From: Bacteroidales bacterium
GTDB lineage: Bacteria > Bacteroidota > Bacteroidia > Bacteroidales > UBA932
NCBI GenBank assembly: GCA_017471025.1
Contig: JAFUWX010000064.1
Coordinates: 1-33,891, forward strand
Direction: 5' to 3'
DNA length: 33,891 nucleotides
Below are positions 16,866-25,212 of the stretch, piece by piece. The position numbers were made by a program, and so were the translations under genes. A model generated the notes under the pieces. That model made no database searches and had not been told where the DNA came from. It was given only the letters and a program-made list of their open reading frames with translations. The number at the start of each line of letters is the position of its first letter. Positions within the stretch are counted from its first letter, which is position 1.

Positions 16866-19800
16866 TCAGAAAGTAGCCGTCAGGGAAAGGGAGAAGTTCC
16901 TGGCATAGGGGTAGGAAGTACCTCTTTCCACCTCGATGCTGGAGAATTTATACAGGTCGTTGGCATAGAACGTCAGCCGCATCCGGCTCATCTTCAGGCG
17001 GCTTACCCAGGCGTAAGGGAATTCGTAATACACCGACAGGGAAGACAGATTGAGCACATTGTTCTTCTGGACGAAACGGGTTGTGGCCTGGGTATAGGAG
17101 CCGGCGGTAATGTTCCGCTTGTAGGGAGCGACGTCGCCGGGTTTGGCCCAACGGCCCTCGAAGACCCGCCTATCGACATTGTCGCTCAGGTTCGTACCTT
17201 CCACCTTCTGGAGCAGGGTGCTGTTATAGATATACCCGCCGCCGTAGAAGGTGGCGACGAAGTTCATGCCGATCCCGTGGATTTCGCCGCTGAAGCCGAA
17301 GTTGCCGTTCAGCAGCGGGTCGGACGAGCCGCAGTTCACAAGGTCCTTCGCCGACCATTCACTGGTCATGTCCCCGTTCCTGTTCAGGAAGATTTCTTTC
17401 CCGTCCAGGGAATTGATTCCCAGGGAGCGGACGGCCCAGATGGAGTGCAGCGGCACCCCGTTGTAGTACTGCACGACCGGGGCTTCCGAATGGGTGGACT
17501 CGGCCACCGCCTGCTGCATGGCGTTGTAATTGGCCAGGGCTTCGGAAATCTCGATGACCCGGTTGTCATTCACGGCGATTTTCCCGAAGATGCTGAAGAA
17601 AGAGGCGCCTTTCTGGTACAGGGTGTAGCTCAGCGAGGCCTCGACGCCCCGGTTGCGGACCTTGCCCATGTTCTCATTGACGACGGTGAAACCGGAGGAA
17701 GGGACGATGGAACGCGGGAACACCAGGTTACGCGTATCCGCGATATAGAAATCCAGGACGGCATTGAGCCGGCGCGTCCGAAAATCCACACCGATATTAT
17801 AGTCCATCTTTTCCTCCCAGCCGAGGTTGACGTTTTCCATGTTGTCGAGCCGGGCGCCGGAGAAGCCGTTGTAATAATTCGAACTGTAATAGGAATACAC
17901 CGGCAGGGACACATTGGACATGAAGTTCTGGTTGCCGGATGAGCCCAGGGAGGCCCTGAGCTTGAACTGCCGGATCCAGGAGGCGTTCTTCAGGAAGGCC
18001 TCGTTGTGCAGGTTCCAGGCCAGGCCGGCGCTCCAGAACAAGCCCCAGTGGCGCTTCGTTCCGAACACGGACGAGGCGCTGGCCTTCAGCGTGGCATCGA
18101 CCATGTACCGGTTGTCATAGGTATATCCGCCGGTGAGCAGGCCGCCCAGGTTCCTGTTCCGGCCTTCATATCCGGTAGGGGTGGTGTCGGCGGTATATTG
18201 CCTGGCGAAGGAGATATTCTTCATGTTGCTGTTCGAGAACCCGCTCGTATAATGCTGGACCTCGCTGTATTCGGTCGAGGAGAGGTTCCACTGGACGGCG
18301 GAAAAGACGCTGTGCTTTTCCTGGAAGGTCTTGTTGAAATCGGCCGAGATATCGGCGGAGAAGGTCAGGCGGCTGCCGTTGGACACATCGTAGGAGCCCC
18401 GCGAGAGCCTGTCGTCTTCCGTGGTATTGGAGGTCGTGTAGAAATCGGTATGGTCCGCCGGTTTGAAATCGTCGGAAGCGGTCCGCTGCGTATCGACGCC
18501 CACCCTTCCGACAATCTTCAATTCCTTCGTCAGATAGAGTTCGGTATAGAAGTTTTCCGTGAAGTTCAGGTACTGCTGCTTGTAGAATGTCCCGATTTGC
18601 GCATTGTACATCGGATTCACGATATCATCGTCATCGTACGGGGAGAAGGCGGCGATTCCCGAGCCATAGGTCTTGGGGGACACCATTTTCACGACATTCC
18701 CTTCCGCATCATAGGGCGAGAAATAAGGGTTCATGGCCGCATAGCGGTCGAAGGAGCCCCAGGGGGAATCCTCGCTCTTCATGGCGGAGACGCTCATGAT
18801 GTTGCGGAAAATCCATTTGCTGTGCCGGTAGGACAGGTTGACGTCGCCGGAAAGGACATCGCGGTATGAGCCCTTCATGACACCCTGGACATCATTGTAG
18901 GAAATCGTGGCGAGGGCCTTGATTTCTTTGGTGCCCATTTCCACGGAGAGCGAATGCTTGTGGCCGATGCCCAGGCGGACCGGCTTGGAGAGCCAGTAGG
19001 TCGATTCGCCTTCCAGCGCTTTTTTGAGGCGCTCAGAATAGAGGTTGCCGGCCGTCTCCAAGGCATAGGATGGGGTATTCATGTCGCCCACGGTCCTATC
19101 GACACCCGGGCTGTAAAACCCTTCCCGGAACTCCACCGCCAGTTTCTCCAGGGCGTTGCACAGGTTGTAACTGGTGAGGTCCGGCGCTTCGATCGTCAGA
19201 TTGCCGGTATAGGTAATCAGCGTTTTATTGGAATTGAGGGCCTTGGTTTCGATGACGATGACGCCGTTCGCACCCTTCGAGCCATAGATGGCCTTGGCGG
19301 AAGCATCCTTCAGGATGGTGATGCTCTGGACCCGGTTCATGTCCATGTCGGTAATCTTCTCCAGCGTGGTCTCAAAGCCGTCCAGGATGAACAGCGGGGT
19401 GTTGGCCGGATTGATGAAATCGCTCTTCAGCCCGGTCGTCATTTCGGAGGCGAGGGTGGAGGCGCCGCGCAGCTGCATCGAGGCCAGCGCATTCGGATTG
19501 GAACCGTCCGTGAGGTTCTCCAGCACCAGCAGCGAAGGGTCCAGGTACTTGAGGGCCTGGACGACATTGCTGTTCGACACGCGCTTGATGTCCTCCGAGG
19601 ACATGGACTGCACCGCGCCGGTAAAGGAGTCTTTCTTCCGGGTAAAGATACCGGTGACGACGACTTCGTCGAGGGTGTTGGACTTGTCTTCTTCCAGGAA
19701 AATCCGCAGGGCGCGGCCTTCCTTGTAGTCGGCCACGTTGATGCGCTGGGAGACAAATCCCATGAATTCGACGATGAGGACGGCGTCGGAGGGGACACCG

Positions 19801-20018
19801 GCGACGGTAAAATGACCTTCCGGATCGGCCGCCGTGCCGAATTTCTTGTCGGCCGTATAAATCGCTGCCCCGACGAGCGGCTCACCGGTCCTGTCGAACA
19901 CGGAGCCCTGGACTGTCTTGGTCGCTTTTTGCTGGGCAAACAGCCCCGGCGAGCCCAGGCCCGTGAGCAGGAACAACATTAACCATCTTAACAAAAATAC
20001 ACCCTTTCGTTTCATCAA
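16866..20018 (-). CDS. SusC/RagA-family TonB-linked transporter (second pair)
   Basis: The 1050-residue TonB-dependent importer has a signal peptide to about residue 28 (GLFA). A carboxypeptidase-regulatory-like domain follows at about 35-112 (VQGSVFDRTGEPLVGAAIYT). Next are the TonB-box-like LDEVVVTGIF at 116-125 and a plug to about 260. The SusC/RagA signature includes LFILDGFETT and ILKDASAKAIYGSKGANGVI (235-254). The C-terminus is a barrel ending LSLTATF. It heads the five-gene operon SusC-SusD-DUF4843-PKD-BACON, with a good promoter about 95-125 bases upstream and a terminator after the BACON gene. The start could be Met1 (20018) or Met2 (20015). It is only distantly similar to the left SusC, so the two pairs are not a recent duplication. 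Confidence 0.96.
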   Translation of the reverse strand: MMKRKGVFLLRWLMLFLLTGLGSPGLFAQQKATKTVQGSVFDRTGEPLVGAAIYTADKKFGTAADPEGHFTVAGVPSDAVLIVEFMGFVSQRINVADYKEGRALRIFLEEDKSNTLDEVVVTGIFTRKKDSFTGAVQSMSSEDIKRVSNSNVVQALKYLDPSLLVLENLTDGSNPNALASMQLRGASTLASEMTTGLKSDFINPANTPLFILDGFETTLEKITDMDMNRVQSITILKDASAKAIYGSKGANGVIVIETKALNSNKTLITYTGNLTIEAPDLTSYNLCNALEKLAVEFREGFYSPGVDRTVGDMNTPSYALETAGNLYSERLKKALEGESTYWLSKPVRLGIGHKHSLSVEMGTKEIKALATISYNDVQGVMKGSYRDVLSGDVNLSYRHSKWIFRNIMSVSAMKSEDSPWGSFDRYAAMNPYFSPYDAEGNVVKMVSPKTYGSGIAAFSPYDDDDIVNPMYNAQIGTFYKQQYLNFTENFYTELYLTKELKIVGRVGVDTQRTASDDFKPADHTDFYTTSNTTEDDRLSRGSYDVSNGSRLTFSADISADFNKTFQEKHSVFSAVQWNLSSTEYSEVQHYTSGFSNSNMKNISFARQYTADTTPTGYEGRNRNLGGLLTGGYTYDNRYMVDATLKASASSVFGTKRHWGLFWSAGLAWNLHNEAFLKNASWIRQFKLRASLGSSGNQNFMSNVSLPVYSYYSSNYYNGFSGARLDNMENVNLGWEEKMDYNIGVDFRTRRLNAVLDFYIADTRNLVFPRSIVPSSGFTVVNENMGKVRNRGVEASLSYTLYQKGASFFSIFGKIAVNDNRVIEISEALANYNAMQQAVAESTHSEAPVVQYYNGVPLHSIWAVRSLGINSLDGKEIFLNRNGDMTSEWSAKDLVNCGSSDPLLNGNFGFSGEIHGIGMNFVATFYGGGYIYNSTLLQKVEGTNLSDNVDRRVFEGRWAKPGDVAPYKRNITAGSYTQATTRFVQKNNVLNLSSLSVYYEFPYAWVSRLKMSRMRLTFYANDLYKFSSIEVERGTSYPYARNFSLSLTATF

Positions 20019-20110
20019 TGCAAAATCTATATCGATTTAAGCCACAAAATTTCCATATCATCGGCCGGCAAACTTACAATAGATAAGAATGCAACTGCCT
20101 AATCACCAAA

Positions 20111-20145
20111 CAAATATAATAATAAAATTGGAATAATCACAACAA
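20111..20145 (-). promoter_or_regulatory. Promoter of the five-gene SusCD operon
   Basis: On the minus strand TTGTTG (20145-20140) is followed by 21 bases and TATATTTG (20118-20111), an exact match to TAnnTTTG. The -33 element abuts the stop codon of the upstream pseudoprotease gene. Transcription would start near 20105, leaving a leader of about 85 bases. Confidence 0.6.
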
Positions 20146-22626
20146 TTATTTCAATCTTAAAGCAGATTCAGACATATTCAACAGATAGTCCAGAATCCCC
20201 TTTTTCACGTCGTCGCGCTCGCGCGATGCGGCGGCCTTGAGAATCTTGTGCAAGGACTCCATCGCCTTGTAGCAGTCCGTGTCCAGGTCGCGGAGGCTTT
20301 CCGCCGGGATGCCCGTCAACACCGGGGCCAGGCCCTCATCCCTCCCCAGGTCCTCCGTCAGGGCGAAGGAGCGGTGGAAGGCCTCGTTGTAGCCCGACTG
20401 GAGCATGGCGGAATTTCCCATCAGGCCCCAGGCCATCAGCAGGGTGACGGGGAATTCATCTTTGCGGCTCACGCGGCCCTGCCGGATATCCTCCGTCAGC
20501 ATCTGGACCAGGTCTTCCAGGTACTCGGAGGCCGGATACCCGCTCCGGGCTTTGTCCGCGGCGAAGGCCACCATCGGAATCCGGGTGTAGAAGCCGGACT
20601 GATTGGTATAATTGGTGGAGAACAGGCCGTCGAAGGAGCGCACCGCGCCGGAAAAATGGAAGAGGTCGGTCGCGCCGGGAGCCAGGGAGAAGTCGGTGAA
20701 GGTATCGTTCACCTTGCGGAGGATGTGCTTCTGGAAATCCTTCGGGACGGCCGTCATGCCGGCGTCGTCATTATAGACGCCCCCCACGTGGTAGAGCAGC
20801 GTCCGGGCCGCCGAGAACATCTGCAGCGCCACCCGCTCGGGGAAGACGACGCGGAATTCGGTCATCTCGATATCTTCCTCCCCGATCCAGGAATAGGCCT
20901 GCTCCATCACGGCTTTCAGATGGCGCATCCTTTCGTCGAAACAGGCCTCCGGATCACTGCCCAGGTCGCCCGGGACAGCCCGGGGGTCCAGGATGTTCCG
21001 GCCGCCACCGAAGGGCACGTACAGGTACTCTTTCCCGGCGTGGGCATCGAGCATGCTGCGAAGTTCCGCCTGCACGTCGGCCCCTTCGGGAAGGGCGCTG
21101 TAGAGCCATTTCACGGCCAGTTTGTCATAGGGCCCGATGCGGTCCACGATGGTCACGAGGCCCTTTTCCCTATCCCCTTCGCGGGCGAAGATATTGAACA
21201 GCACGTCGTCGGTGACGGAGCCCGTGATGCCGTGCAGCTTCGTGAAGGAAGGGCTGCGGAGCTGGGCGGGGCTATAGGCCAGGGAACCGGCATAGTTGGG
21301 TTCGAGGCCCAGCACGCCGCCGAAGGCCTGCATGACGCGGGCGCGGAGCATGTCGCAGAGGGCGGACTCCGGAAGGTCGTAGGTCCGGAACCGGGCATCG
21401 ACATCGGCGATGTTGTAGAAGGCCTCATAACGGGAGGCGTCGATGAATCCGGCCGGGACCGTCATGGTGAAGGAGAGCAGCTCTCCGGTGGAATTGTCGC
21501 CGAACAAGGCGGTGCGGATGGTCTCCCGGCGCGGGTCGTCGTCCGCCATCACCTTGCTGACCAGCGGGTCCTCCGCCCGGAAGCCCCCGTAGGAAGGATA
21601 GCGGCGCACATCGACGGCCCGCTTGATGCCCAGCTGCTCGAAGGCGGGATTCCAGGCCTCGATCCCCTTCCGGATGGCCTGGTACCAAGCCTCGGGGAAA
21701 AGGGTGTCCACATAGACGGTGAGCCGCTCGTCCGGGGTGATGTTCCAGCGGCGCGCCGTACGGCCCGAACGGATGCCCCGGGCGGCGGAAAATTCCTGAT
21801 ACGGCACGCTCCGCACCCCGATCCGGCGGTCCACCGGACGGATGGCCAGGTCGCTTGCGGGAAGTACGGTCAGCGTGGTAATAAACTCACCGTCAATGCG
21901 TTCCTTTTCGCCTTCAAAGACATAGGCCCGGCCTCCGCCGGCCGGGATGTACGGGGTGACATGGAAGGACACGGCCTGCCGGACGCCGACGCTGCCCGGA
22001 TACGCCACCGGCGCGATGACCTCGGAGAAATCGGGGACGGGCGTACCGTCGTCATACGCGGTGAAGGTGTCATCTACGTTGACCCCCTTCATGCTGAACG
22101 CATCTTTGTTGGAGGGAGAGAACAGGCGCGTGGCATCCACGACCACGGCGCTGCTGTCCGCATTGCGGTATTTCAGCGGGAAGGCGTAGCGCACGGGCAG
22201 CAGGCCGGCTTTGCGCAGCGCGCTGTGCAGGGAGGTATCCCGGACGGAGACCGGTCCGCGCGGCTCGCGGAGCACCAGGAGGGAATCGGTGCGGGACAGC
22301 ACGAAGACCTTCTGGGGCGAGACGCTCCGGCCCACAGGCACCCACTCGGAGCTGGTCTTGCTCGTTACGGTGCTGAGGACCACCTTCTTTCCCATCAGGG
22401 AATCCGGAATCTCCAGCCAAACCTTCTGGCCGTCACGATAGACCTTGAAGCCTTCGCCGGCCGACTTGAGCCCCTTTTTGCCGGAGAATTTCTGATACGG
22501 GGTCTTGGCAGGGGCCTTGCTGACCTCTGTCCCTGCTTTTTTCCGGGGTTTCCGGGCCCCGGAAGCAGGCGTGACTGCCGCCGCGAGAGCCAGCGCAGTC
22601 AGGAGGATATATACTGTCTTTCTCAT
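20146..22626 (-). CDS. Catalytically dead paralogue of a DUF5117/DUF4953 zinc metalloprotease
   Basis: This 826-residue protein has a cleavable signal peptide (about 1-23) and a basic linker. The layout is that of the gene upstream: a DUF5118-like segment (about 44-95, with VWLEIPDSLMGK), a DUF5117-like beta region, then a DUF4953-like protease region. It lacks the active site. Where the paralogue has HEVGHTLGLMHN it reads QAFGGVLGLEPN (433-444), losing all three zinc-binding histidines and the catalytic glutamate. The paralogue's Met-turn SIMDY is SVTDD here (470-474). The frame is open throughout and the flanking alignment holds (LFNIFAREGDREKG against RFNYVAQPGDKERG), so this is a preserved pseudoenzyme rather than a decaying gene. 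Its ATG overlaps the protease stop as ATGA, implying translational coupling. A role as inhibitor, chaperone or substrate-binding partner is inference. Confidence 0.88.
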   Translation of the reverse strand: MRKTVYILLTALALAAAVTPASGARKPRKKAGTEVSKAPAKTPYQKFSGKKGLKSAGEGFKVYRDGQKVWLEIPDSLMGKKVVLSTVTSKTSSEWVPVGRSVSPQKVFVLSRTDSLLVLREPRGPVSVRDTSLHSALRKAGLLPVRYAFPLKYRNADSSAVVVDATRLFSPSNKDAFSMKGVNVDDTFTAYDDGTPVPDFSEVIAPVAYPGSVGVRQAVSFHVTPYIPAGGGRAYVFEGEKERIDGEFITTLTVLPASDLAIRPVDRRIGVRSVPYQEFSAARGIRSGRTARRWNITPDERLTVYVDTLFPEAWYQAIRKGIEAWNPAFEQLGIKRAVDVRRYPSYGGFRAEDPLVSKVMADDDPRRETIRTALFGDNSTGELLSFTMTVPAGFIDASRYEAFYNIADVDARFRTYDLPESALCDMLRARVMQAFGGVLGLEPNYAGSLAYSPAQLRSPSFTKLHGITGSVTDDVLFNIFAREGDREKGLVTIVDRIGPYDKLAVKWLYSALPEGADVQAELRSMLDAHAGKEYLYVPFGGGRNILDPRAVPGDLGSDPEACFDERMRHLKAVMEQAYSWIGEEDIEMTEFRVVFPERVALQMFSAARTLLYHVGGVYNDDAGMTAVPKDFQKHILRKVNDTFTDFSLAPGATDLFHFSGAVRSFDGLFSTNYTNQSGFYTRIPMVAFAADKARSGYPASEYLEDLVQMLTEDIRQGRVSRKDEFPVTLLMAWGLMGNSAMLQSGYNEAFHRSFALTEDLGRDEGLAPVLTGIPAESLRDLDTDCYKAMESLHKILKAAASRERDDVKKGILDYLLNMSESALRLK

Positions 22627-25202
22627 TTCAGGGCGGTTGCGTATTCAATGTACTGGATCAGCAGGGAATAATGGGCCTTCGTCGTGGGGTCGGCACCGGC
22701 GAGACGCTGCTTGAGGAGCTTGTGCGCCTTCTCGACCTGCGCATAAATCAGACCCGGCGTGACGACGCCGAAAGATTGCAGGGTATTGCGGGGCTCCCAT
22801 TCGAAGCCGCTGACCTCACCCAGGCACATGCCGGAGCAGGATTCCGGCTGGAACGCCGGCTCAGCGAGGGACGTCACGCCTTCCGGGAGCCGGAAAGAGC
22901 CCGTCTGGAGCATGGACAGCACATATTGCTTCTGGAGCGCCCGCTCATCGGCGGTGAGTTTTCCCTTGGGCGCCCAGACAAAGTCGAAGATCTTGTCGTA
23001 GAGCTCTTCCGGGGAAAGTTCCTCCGTCATGACGCCGTCCACGAAGCCCGCCACGAAGGGCAGGAAGAACAGCTGCTGCGCCATGCGGGTCTTGAGCGAG
23101 TAGCGCAGGTCACCCAGCAGGGGCAGGGTGCCTGTCGCGGACGGTTCGGCGAGCCAGTCCACGTCTTTGTACATCTCCAGCAGCATATCCAGGGCCTTGA
23201 GCTGCTTCTCGCGCGGGACATTGGCGTAACGCTGCTGTCCGTCCCCGGGGACGACTTCCCACTTATACAGACCGCCCACCGTGGTCGCCACATGGCCGAA
23301 ATAGCGCATGTACTGGCTGGCGATGCCGGAATACAGGGCCATCCGGTATTCGTAGTCGGGGTCGTCGGCATCGCTGATCCATTCCATGAAATGGGCGGTG
23401 ATATACTTCAGGTTGGATATGCCGTAGGCCGTGGCGCCGAACACGTCGTCGCTCAGGTCCTCGGTCTGGCAGCTGGGGTCGGCGCCGGCGGCGCTCATCT
23501 GCTGCTTGCCGTACCGGTAGAACGGCGCCACCTTCAGCGAATCCGTAATCCAGTCCGTGGTCATCTTGACCTCCTCCTCGAAAGAGGGTGCGTCGAAAAT
23601 GGGGGTATAGCCCCAGCGGATGGCCCAATAATCATACTTGCCGAAGCGGGGCGGGGTCAGCTTGACGCCCCTTTCCTTGTCGCCCGGCTGGGCGACATAG
23701 TTGAAACGGGCATAGTCCATGATCGACGTGGTGGTGCCGTATTCCCGGGTCTTTTCCGGGTCGCGGAGCCAGGCGAGCGGGATGCAGGTGGAGGCGCTCA
23801 TGTTGTGCATGAGACCCAGCGTATGGCCCACCTCGTGCTTGATGACATACATCAGGGCATCGCCCAGCAGCTCCTGCGGGATATCGACCCGGCGGACATC
23901 CGGATCGGCCTGGGCCGTCTGGACGAACATCCAGGTACTCAGCAGTTTGATGACGTCATGATAGACATACACCGAGGCGTTGATGATTTCGCCGCTGCGG
24001 GGATCCACCCAGGAAGGGCCCATGGCGTTCTGGATGGCGATGGGGGCATAACGGATGCAGCTGTAGCGGATGTTGTCCGGGTCGAAGGAAGGGTCGTCCT
24101 CCGGGAAAGGCAGAGCCTGGACCGCATCCTGGAAACCGATGTTCTCAAACACTTCGTTCCACTGCAGGACGGCATCATAGATATAGGGCTTCCACCACGC
24201 GGGGAAGTCGTTGTCGATGTAGAAGGTGATGGGCTTGACAGGGCGGACCTTCTCTCCCCGGCGGTAGGCCAGGGTGTCGGAAGGTTCCAGGCGCCAGCGC
24301 TCGGCGAAATAGACGGTCTTCGTCGAGGAATTGAAGCCGCCGAACTGCTGCCGGGGCAGGAAGAAGAAGCCGATACGCGGGTCGGCCATCCGGGGATGAT
24401 AGACCTGCTCGGGAAGCAGGAGGATGGAGGTGGTCATCTCCGCCGTGAGGGCACGGTCCTTGACCACGGTCTTGCCCGAGGCGTCCGTGATGGAATAGGT
24501 ATAGCTGCGGCTCGTCGTCACGGATACATTGTCCTCAAAGGCCTTGGCATCGACGACGTAGGACAGGTCTTTCTTGTAGTTTTCCCGGGCCCCGCCCCCA
24601 CGCATGGCGGAAACGCCGCCGAAGGGGCTGAATTCCTTCTTGTCATCCAGGATCCAGCCGGTGATGTCTATGCTGTATCGCTTGTCGGGCGACTCGGCCT
24701 TGACGGGGAACTTGGCCACGATGGCGCCGGCATGGGACTTGGCCAGCGCGCGGACGATGGACGAATCCTGCGAGCGGAAAGCGAAGTCCACCTTCTTCAT
24801 ATAGATGGTGCTGTCGGCCTTTTCAAAGGTAATGGGCATCAGGTCCTTCTTGCCGCCGGCCACGCCGAAGGCGTTGTTGCTGATGGAGCGGATGGTGGTC
24901 CCCATGATGAAGGTACGGCCGAGCAGGCTGTCCGGTATGTCGAAATAGACCTTCCCCTTCTTGACATGCACCGAAAGCATGCCCTGGGCATACTTGTCCT
25001 GCTTTTCAAACAGTTTCTCCCATTTGGAAAGGGTCTTGGTGGTGTCCTTTTTCTCGGTCTTCGGCTTTTTCCGCTTGAAAATCCGCGAAGACGCATCGGC
25101 CCGGGGCGCCGGCAGGACCAGCAAAAGTCCGATGGCCGTGCCCAAAAATAATTTGAAATAACCAGTCATAACGCTACTGTTTCTCGCAAAATTTATCATC
25201 AT
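22623..25202 (-). CDS. Secreted zinc-dependent metalloprotease (DUF5117/DUF4953 family)
   Basis: The 859-residue protein is predicted to be exported. A hydrophobic signal lies near residues 13-36, and Met12 (25169, MTGYFKLFLGTAIG) is a plausible start in place of Met1. A basic linker (41-57) leads to a DUF5118-like segment with VYFDIPDSLLGRTFIMGTT, a DUF5117-like beta region and a metzincin-like catalytic domain. Its zinc motif is HEVGHTLGLMHN at 456-467 (His456, Glu457, His460, His466), and SIMDY at 493-497 is a Met-turn. The C-terminal part is helical. It starts 10 bases after the barrel-protein gene and overlaps the dead paralogue by four bases, so three exported proteins are made together. 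The likely role is cleavage of protein or peptide substrates in the periplasm or at the surface; the actual substrate is unknown. Confidence 0.92.
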   Translation of the reverse strand: MMINFARNSSVMTGYFKLFLGTAIGLLLVLPAPRADASSRIFKRKKPKTEKKDTTKTLSKWEKLFEKQDKYAQGMLSVHVKKGKVYFDIPDSLLGRTFIMGTTIRSISNNAFGVAGGKKDLMPITFEKADSTIYMKKVDFAFRSQDSSIVRALAKSHAGAIVAKFPVKAESPDKRYSIDITGWILDDKKEFSPFGGVSAMRGGGARENYKKDLSYVVDAKAFEDNVSVTTSRSYTYSITDASGKTVVKDRALTAEMTTSILLLPEQVYHPRMADPRIGFFFLPRQQFGGFNSSTKTVYFAERWRLEPSDTLAYRRGEKVRPVKPITFYIDNDFPAWWKPYIYDAVLQWNEVFENIGFQDAVQALPFPEDDPSFDPDNIRYSCIRYAPIAIQNAMGPSWVDPRSGEIINASVYVYHDVIKLLSTWMFVQTAQADPDVRRVDIPQELLGDALMYVIKHEVGHTLGLMHNMSASTCIPLAWLRDPEKTREYGTTTSIMDYARFNYVAQPGDKERGVKLTPPRFGKYDYWAIRWGYTPIFDAPSFEEEVKMTTDWITDSLKVAPFYRYGKQQMSAAGADPSCQTEDLSDDVFGATAYGISNLKYITAHFMEWISDADDPDYEYRMALYSGIASQYMRYFGHVATTVGGLYKWEVVPGDGQQRYANVPREKQLKALDMLLEMYKDVDWLAEPSATGTLPLLGDLRYSLKTRMAQQLFFLPFVAGFVDGVMTEELSPEELYDKIFDFVWAPKGKLTADERALQKQYVLSMLQTGSFRLPEGVTSLAEPAFQPESCSGMCLGEVSGFEWEPRNTLQSFGVVTPGLIYAQVEKAHKLLKQRLAGADPTTKAHYSLLIQYIEYATALK

Positions 25203-25212
25203 TGCTACAATT

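Noticed and set aside
20119-20150. Terminator after the pseudoprotease gene
   Set aside because: Only a six-base AT stem (AATAAT/ATTATT) is present with no following T run; it overlaps the next promoter and is more likely chance.
22671-25151. 826-codon open frame on the plus strand, opposite the active metalloprotease; similar long plus-strand frames at 240-2138, 3744-5288, 14594-16519, 20248-22671 and 26053-28020
   Set aside because: Each is a mirror of a well-supported minus-strand gene. GC-rich codon use removes stop codons from the opposite strand. The translations are low-complexity (rich in G, V, H, R, E) with no family motif.
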